The translations under genes and the position numbers were made by a program. Positions 45,100 to 48,897 of a stretch of 48,897 nt of DNA are shown here, in pieces; positions within the stretch are counted from its first letter, which is position 1, and each line of letters opens with the position of its first letter. The notes beneath the pieces were generated by a model. That model searched no databases. It was not told the DNA's origin and was given only the letters and a program-made list of their open reading frames with translations. Location of the stretch: contig NZ_JAOPFU010000034.1 of assembly GCF_025515275.1 (NCBI RefSeq), positions 1-48,897 on the forward strand. Reading direction: 5' to 3'. The stretch comes from Catenovulum sp. 2E275. Lineage in GTDB: Bacteria; Pseudomonadota; Gammaproteobacteria; Enterobacterales; Alteromonadaceae.

Positions 45100-45547
45100 G
45101 TTGTTCTGCAACTAACTCATCCAAGTTTTCACTGAGCATATTCAGCACTTTAAAACAGCTACGCAGATCATCTGTTGGAATGCCTTTAATCATTTTTTGG
45201 CTAATCTCTGCTAATGCCTGATTAAGCTGGCGTTTAATTACTAAACCCGGTTCTGAAATTTTAATTATGCATTTTCGTTTATTGTCTTTTACCACTCGGC
45301 GGATAATCCAGTTTTGGCGGGTTAATTGATCAAGCAAACGGGTGATTGCAGCTTTGTCTTTATGGGTTTTGTTGATTAGTTCTTGCTGTTCAATACCGTT
45401 ATCCGGAATGAGATTGAGCATAAAAAAGGCTTCAGGGGTGGTGTCTATTTGTTGTTGATGAATTAATTGTTTAATTGCTTGTTTCATCAAAAATGCGCTG
45501 CTGTGCAGCGCATAACCTAGCGTTTTTTCAATATCTGTTTTTGGCAT
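45080..45547 (-). CDS. MarR family transcriptional regulator
   Basis: A 155-residue winged-helix regulator. The HTH region (about 45-95) shows PDNGIEQQELINKTHKDKAAITRLLDQLTRQNWIIRRVVKDNKRKCIIKIS, in which helix H4 (KAAITRLLDQL) and the wing with Asp-Asn-Lys-Arg are typical of MarR. The N-terminal helices and the C-terminal helix form the dimer interface. MarR proteins usually bind an aromatic or phenolic ligand; none can be predicted here. It follows dxs on the same strand with a terminator hairpin between, so it could be expressed partly by read-through. Its target is unknown. Confidence 0.85.
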   Translation of the reverse strand: MPKTDIEKTLGYALHSSAFLMKQAIKQLIHQQQIDTTPEAFFMLNLIPDNGIEQQELINKTHKDKAAITRLLDQLTRQNWIIRRVVKDNKRKCIIKISEPGLVIKRQLNQALAEISQKMIKGIPTDDLRSCFKVLNMLSENLDELVAEQHNQPLT

Positions 45548-45570
45548 TTTTATATCCAGAAATAAAACTT

Positions 45571-45601
45571 AAAAATGCCAGATTTTGAAAATTAACTGGC
45601 A
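45571..45601 (-). terminator. terminator-like hairpin between dxs and marR
   Basis: On the minus strand TGCCAG (45601-45596, overlapping the dxs stop) pairs with CTGGCA (45581-45576), with an inner ATTTT/AAAAT extension, followed by five U residues (45575-45571). The stem is short, so read-through into the MarR gene is plausible. Confidence 0.5.
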
Positions 45602-47469
45602 ATAAAATGCTTGATTTGCTCGATAATTCCGTCAGTGTCGAGTTTTAACTGGCGATACAGCTCGGTTTGGCTACCATGTTTAACAAATTCATCCGGTACA
45701 CCTAACAATAGTGTTGGTTTAAATATACCTTGCTGAGCTAAAGTTTCCAGTACCGAGCTACCTGCGCCACCGGCAATGCAGTTATCTTCGATTGTCACTA
45801 AATAGTCATGCTCACTAGCGGCTTGCTTAAGGGCTTGTAAATCAAGTGGTTTAACAAAACGCATATCATAAACACTTGCATCTAAAATTTCTGCGGCTTC
45901 GGTCGCATATTGGCAAAGCGTACCAAAATTTAAAATAGCGATTTTTTGCTTATCCGCTTTTGACCTTCTTAATTGTCTGGCTTTACCAATTTCTAAAGCG
46001 GTCATTTCTGCCGAAACTTGGACATCAGGGCCATTACCGCGTGGGTAACGAACTACTGCTGCTTGATTAAGTTGATAACCTGTATAAAGCATTTGGCGGC
46101 ATTCATTTTCATCTGACGGAGTCATAATAACCAGATTCGGAATACAGCGCAGAAAACTTAAATCAAAAGTGCCTTGGTGAGTAGGGCCGTCAGCACCAAC
46201 AATGCCAGCTCTGTCTACGGCAAATAAAACCGGTAAGTTTTGTAGCGCAACATCATGAATTAATTGATCATAACCGCGTTGTAAAAACGTAGAATAAATC
46301 GCAACTACAGGTTTGTAACCTTGAATGGCCATACCTGTTGCTAAGGTAATTGCATGTTGCTCGGCAATGGCAACATCAAAATATTGTTTTGGGAATCGCT
46401 TAGAAAACTCAACCATGCCTGAACCTTCACGCATCGCCGGTGTGATCGCCATTAGCTTTTTATCTTGCGCGGCCATATCACACAACCAATCGCCAAATAT
46501 TTTTGAATAACTGGGCGAGCAGGCTTTTTTAGCAGGGAGTTGAGTTTTAGTTAAGTCAAATTTAGGCACGGCATGATAACCAATTGGGTCATTTTCTGCC
46601 GGTTTATAACCTTTACCCTTTTTGGTAATAACGTGCAAAAACTGCGGGCCTTTAAGGCTACGCATATTTTTAAGCGTATTGACTAAACCAACTACATCAT
46701 GACCATCAATAGGGCCAATATAATTAAATCCTAGTTCTTCAAAAATAGTGCCCGGCGCTATCATGCCTTTTAAATGTTCTTCAGCTTTACTGGCTAATTC
46801 TTTGATTGGTGGCACTGAGCTTAATATTTTTTTGCCGCCCTCTCTAAATGAGGTGTAAACAGAGCCGGATAAAATTTTGGCAAGATGACTATTTAAAGCG
46901 CCTACGTTTTCAGAGATAGACATATCATTGTCATTTAAAATGACTAACATATCTTTTTTGATATGACCTGCGTGGTTCATCGCCTCAAAAGCCATACCAG
47001 CTGTAATAGCACCGTCACCAATTATAGCAACAGATTTTCTGCCTTTACCTTCTTGGGCTGCGGCAATCGCAATCCCTAATGCGGCACTAATTGAGGTAGA
47101 TGAGTGACCGACACTTAACGTATCGTATTCACTTTCTTCCCGCCACGGGAAAGGGTGTAAGCCATTTAACTGCCTTATACTGCTGATTTGTTCTCTGCGG
47201 CCAGTTAAAATTTTATGTGGGTAAGCCTGATGGCCAACATCCCAAATTAATTTGTCAAAAGGCGTATTGTAAACGTAATGCAATGCAACCGTCAGTTCTA
47301 CGGCACCGAGTCCGGATGCAAAATGGCCGCTGCTTTGGCTAACAGATGCCAATAAAAAATCACGTAACTCTTGGGCAACCTCTGGCAGCTCATTGAGCGG
47401 AAGACTTCTGAGCTCCTCCGGCTCATTGATAAGTCTTAATCTTGGGTAACGGTTAATATCTGTGCTCAT
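45592..47469 (-). CDS. dxs: 1-deoxy-D-xylulose-5-phosphate synthase
   Basis: A 625-residue TPP enzyme joining pyruvate and glyceraldehyde 3-phosphate, the first step of the MEP isoprenoid pathway. Domain I (about 1-310) has [36 protein letters not shown] and the TPP motif [18 protein letters not shown] with NDNDMSIS. Domain II has [15 protein letters not shown], with the His and Glu, and [15 protein letters not shown], and domain III follows. The frame extends to a TTG at 47505, but the ATG at 47469 gives the family N terminus ([11 protein letters not shown]), 4 nt after the ispA stop. Third gene of xseB-ispA-dxs. Confidence 0.96.
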   Translation of the reverse strand: MSTDINRYPRLRLINEPEELRSLPLNELPEVAQELRDFLLASVSQSSGHFASGLGAVELTVALHYVYNTPFDKLIWDVGHQAYPHKILTGRREQISSIRQLNGLHPFPWREESEYDTLSVGHSSTSISAALGIAIAAAQEGKGRKSVAIIGDGAITAGMAFEAMNHAGHIKKDMLVILNDNDMSISENVGALNSHLAKILSGSVYTSFREGGKKILSSVPPIKELASKAEEHLKGMIAPGTIFEELGFNYIGPIDGHDVVGLVNTLKNMRSLKGPQFLHVITKKGKGYKPAENDPIGYHAVPKFDLTKTQLPAKKACSPSYSKIFGDWLCDMAAQDKKLMAITPAMREGSGMVEFSKRFPKQYFDVAIAEQHAITLATGMAIQGYKPVVAIYSTFLQRGYDQLIHDVALQNLPVLFAVDRAGIVGADGPTHQGTFDLSFLRCIPNLVIMTPSDENECRQMLYTGYQLNQAAVVRYPRGNGPDVQVSAEMTALEIGKARQLRRSKADKQKIAILNFGTLCQYATEAAEILDASVYDMRFVKPLDLQALKQAASEHDYLVTIEDNCIAGGAGSSVLETLAQQGIFKPTLLLGVPDEFVKHGSQTELYRQLKLDTDGIIEQIKHFIAS

Positions 47470-47473
47470 GTAA

Positions 47474-48361
47474 TTAGTGTTGTCGCTTGATAATAAACTG
47501 GGCAAAATCCATTAATGATTGGGTATTGTATGGGAGATCTTGAATTTGCTCTAGTGCTGATTGAAAAACTTGTTCTGCTTTTTGCTGTGCACCGCACAAA
47601 CCGAGCAAATTAGGATAGGTACTTTTATTATGTTTTTGATCCGACCCCTGTGGTTTACCCAATAAATCAGTGGTTGAAGTAATATCTAAAATATCGTCTT
47701 GAATTTGAAATGCTAAGCCAATTAACTCGGCAAATTTTTCGAACTTTTGAGTTTGCTCGGCGGCTAAATCAGGTTTGGCGGCACAAGCTAAACTAACCGC
47801 GGCTTTTAATAAAGCACCGGTTTTTAAGCCATGAATGGTTTCTAGCTCAGTTAAATTAACGGCTTTATTTTCGGCCTCTAAATCAAGCGATTGACCCCCA
47901 CACATACCTTTATAACCCGCACTGAGGCTTAGCGTTTTAACCCAGTTAATTTTAATGTTGGCAGACATATCGGCATTGGCTAATAGCTCAAATGCAAAAG
48001 TTTGCAGTGCATCACCGGCTAAAATTGCAGTTGCTTCATCAAACTCAATATGACAGGTGGGTTTGCCACGGCGTAAATCGTCGTCATCCATCGCCGGTAA
48101 ATCATCATGCACCAGCGAATAACTATGAATACACTCTAATGCAATGGCCGCAGGTAAAGTCGATTGTGTGTTTATATCAAGGGTTTTAGCCATTAAATGA
48201 ATTAAAAAAGGTCTTAATCTTTTACCGCCATTACTAACGCTATATAACATAGCTTGCTGAAGTTTTGGTGCGATTTGGGCTGGTAACTGCTGATTTAATG
48301 TTTCAGCTAAAGCTTGGTTAAATTCGACTTGAAATAATTCAAGTTCGGCTTGCATGCTCAT
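47474..48361 (-). CDS. ispA: farnesyl diphosphate synthase
   Basis: A 295-residue prenyl transferase that condenses IPP with DMAPP and GPP to give C15 farnesyl diphosphate, the precursor of quinones and undecaprenyl carriers. The first aspartate-rich motif is [15 protein letters not shown] (about 91-105) and the second is [11 protein letters not shown] (about 216-226). GGKRLRPFL (about 46-54) is the IPP-binding region. The ATG at 48361 directly follows the xseB stop, and dxs begins 4 nt downstream, so translation is coupled through the operon. Confidence 0.96.
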   Translation of the reverse strand: MSMQAELELFQVEFNQALAETLNQQLPAQIAPKLQQAMLYSVSNGGKRLRPFLIHLMAKTLDINTQSTLPAAIALECIHSYSLVHDDLPAMDDDDLRRGKPTCHIEFDEATAILAGDALQTFAFELLANADMSANIKINWVKTLSLSAGYKGMCGGQSLDLEAENKAVNLTELETIHGLKTGALLKAAVSLACAAKPDLAAEQTQKFEKFAELIGLAFQIQDDILDITSTTDLLGKPQGSDQKHNKSTYPNLLGLCGAQQKAEQVFQSALEQIQDLPYNTQSLMDFAQFIIKRQH

Positions 48362-48607
48362 TTAATCTAAATTCTCTATTGATGTATCAACAAATTCAGG
48401 TTGACCATTTTTATCCATCAAAATTTTTATTTTTTGTTCGGCAGCATCTAATTTTTGTTGACTGGCTCTAACTAAACCAACACCACGTTCAAATTGTTTG
48501 AGGGCTTCTTCTAACGGTAAGTCACCAGATTCAAGTTGCTCAACAACTTGTTCCAGTTCTGCCATGCTGGTTTCAAGGCTCATGTTTTCTGGTTTTTTGT
48601 TTGCCAT
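48362..48607 (-). CDS. xseB: exodeoxyribonuclease VII small subunit
   Basis: An 81-residue helical protein, the small subunit of exonuclease VII, which degrades single-stranded DNA with the large subunit XseA. The family core SLETSMAELEQVVEQLESGDLPLEEALKQFERGVGLVRASQQKLDAAEQKI spans about 9-60. It is the first gene of xseB-ispA-dxs, the same order as in E. coli and Vibrio. The large-subunit gene is not in the window, which is usual. Confidence 0.95.
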   Translation of the reverse strand: MANKKPENMSLETSMAELEQVVEQLESGDLPLEEALKQFERGVGLVRASQQKLDAAEQKIKILMDKNGQPEFVDTSIENLD

Positions 48608-48897
48608 AAACGTGAATACTCTATATTACTAAAAATTGGCGCAACACTAACCCAGTGGGTTAAATTGGTCAAATATCTTACCTTAAATTTAGTCGATTGC
48701 TTTAGCTATTTTTTCATTTAATTAACCTTTCGCTATATTTTTAGTGATAAGCGGATGAAAAAGCTAAGCTTTTGATATATCTTGCCGATAAGATTTATAC
48801 TAATTTAACCTCAACTCAGGATAAGAAGTTAGCTAAAGCCTTAAATTTATTGGTTTTTAGTTTAAGTTCTTTTTCTAGTGAGGGATTTTTTCTGAGA
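48608..48897. other. right-edge intergenic region
   Basis: 290 bp without a gene. It holds the candidate xseB promoter on the left; the rest is AT-rich and presumably carries the promoter of a divergent gene beyond the window. In Vibrio the neighbour of xseB is pomA, but nothing in this sequence shows that. Confidence 0.4.
48644..48672 (-). promoter_or_regulatory. candidate xseB-ispA-dxs promoter with palindrome in the spacer
   Basis: On the minus strand TTGACC (48672-48667), a 17-nt spacer and TAGTGT (48649-48644) lie about 37 nt upstream of the xseB ATG. The palindrome TAACCCA-G-TGGGTTA (48648-48662) fills most of the spacer and could bind a repressor. The -10 is poor. Confidence 0.4.

Overview
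The window is chromosomal DNA of an AT-rich gammaproteobacterium, most likely a marine member of the Alteromonadales. The assignment rests on the gene set and arrangement: sdhCDAB-sucABCD divergent from gltA, xseB-ispA-dxs, divergent tesA/ybbA-ybbP, rsmF, fur, pheA, and several families typical of marine gammaproteobacteria (DUF3080, DUF2058, DUF3465, SIMPL). The genus cannot be fixed from the sequence alone. I see no phage, insertion sequence, CRISPR array or secretion island, so this is mostly core genome with a few accessory units.

Layout. 1-5 kb: a secreted alpha/beta hydrolase, fur, a DUF4442 hotdog protein, the 16S rRNA methyltransferase rsmF and a periplasmic SIMPL protein. Between the DUF4442 gene and rsmF lies a strong small-RNA candidate (about 2444-2543, minus strand) with a sigma-S-like -10, three hairpins and an intrinsic terminator; it resembles the enterobacterial sRNA SdsR. 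5-10.6 kb: a two-gene RND efflux operon and pheA. 10.8-15.1 kb: two c-di-GMP enzymes (PAS-GGDEF-EAL and NMT1-TM-GGDEF) whose 3' ends overlap convergently. 15.3-20 kb: a GldA/GldF/GldG-like ABC operon with a DUF4340 partner. 20.4-23.2 kb: a solitary ectB and a CNNM/CBS membrane protein. 23.4-29.5 kb: DUF2058 and tesA facing ybbA-ybbP with start codons one base apart, then DUF3465, DUF2726 and an unrecognised lipoprotein. 29.8-32.4 kb: tRNA-Val(GAC), a DUF3080 lipoprotein and a MATE exporter. 32.5-44.2 kb: the TCA-cycle block. 44.3-48.6 kb: a thioesterase, a small cytochrome c, a MarR regulator, and dxs-ispA-xseB.

How the genes work together. GltA makes citrate; SucAB (without a local lpd), SucCD and SdhCDAB carry 2-oxoglutarate to fumarate. 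Hairpin-plus-U-tract terminators lie between sdhB and sucA and between sucB and sucC, so the block is probably three transcription units with partial read-through. SucB carries two nearly identical lipoyl domains. Dxs and IspA supply isoprenoid precursors, and XseB is the small subunit of exonuclease VII. The most interesting items are the SdsR-like sRNA, the orphan ectB, the convergent c-di-GMP pair, the tesA/ybbA start arrangement and an RND pump with a substituted proton relay. All family names are from recognition by eye; no database search was possible.
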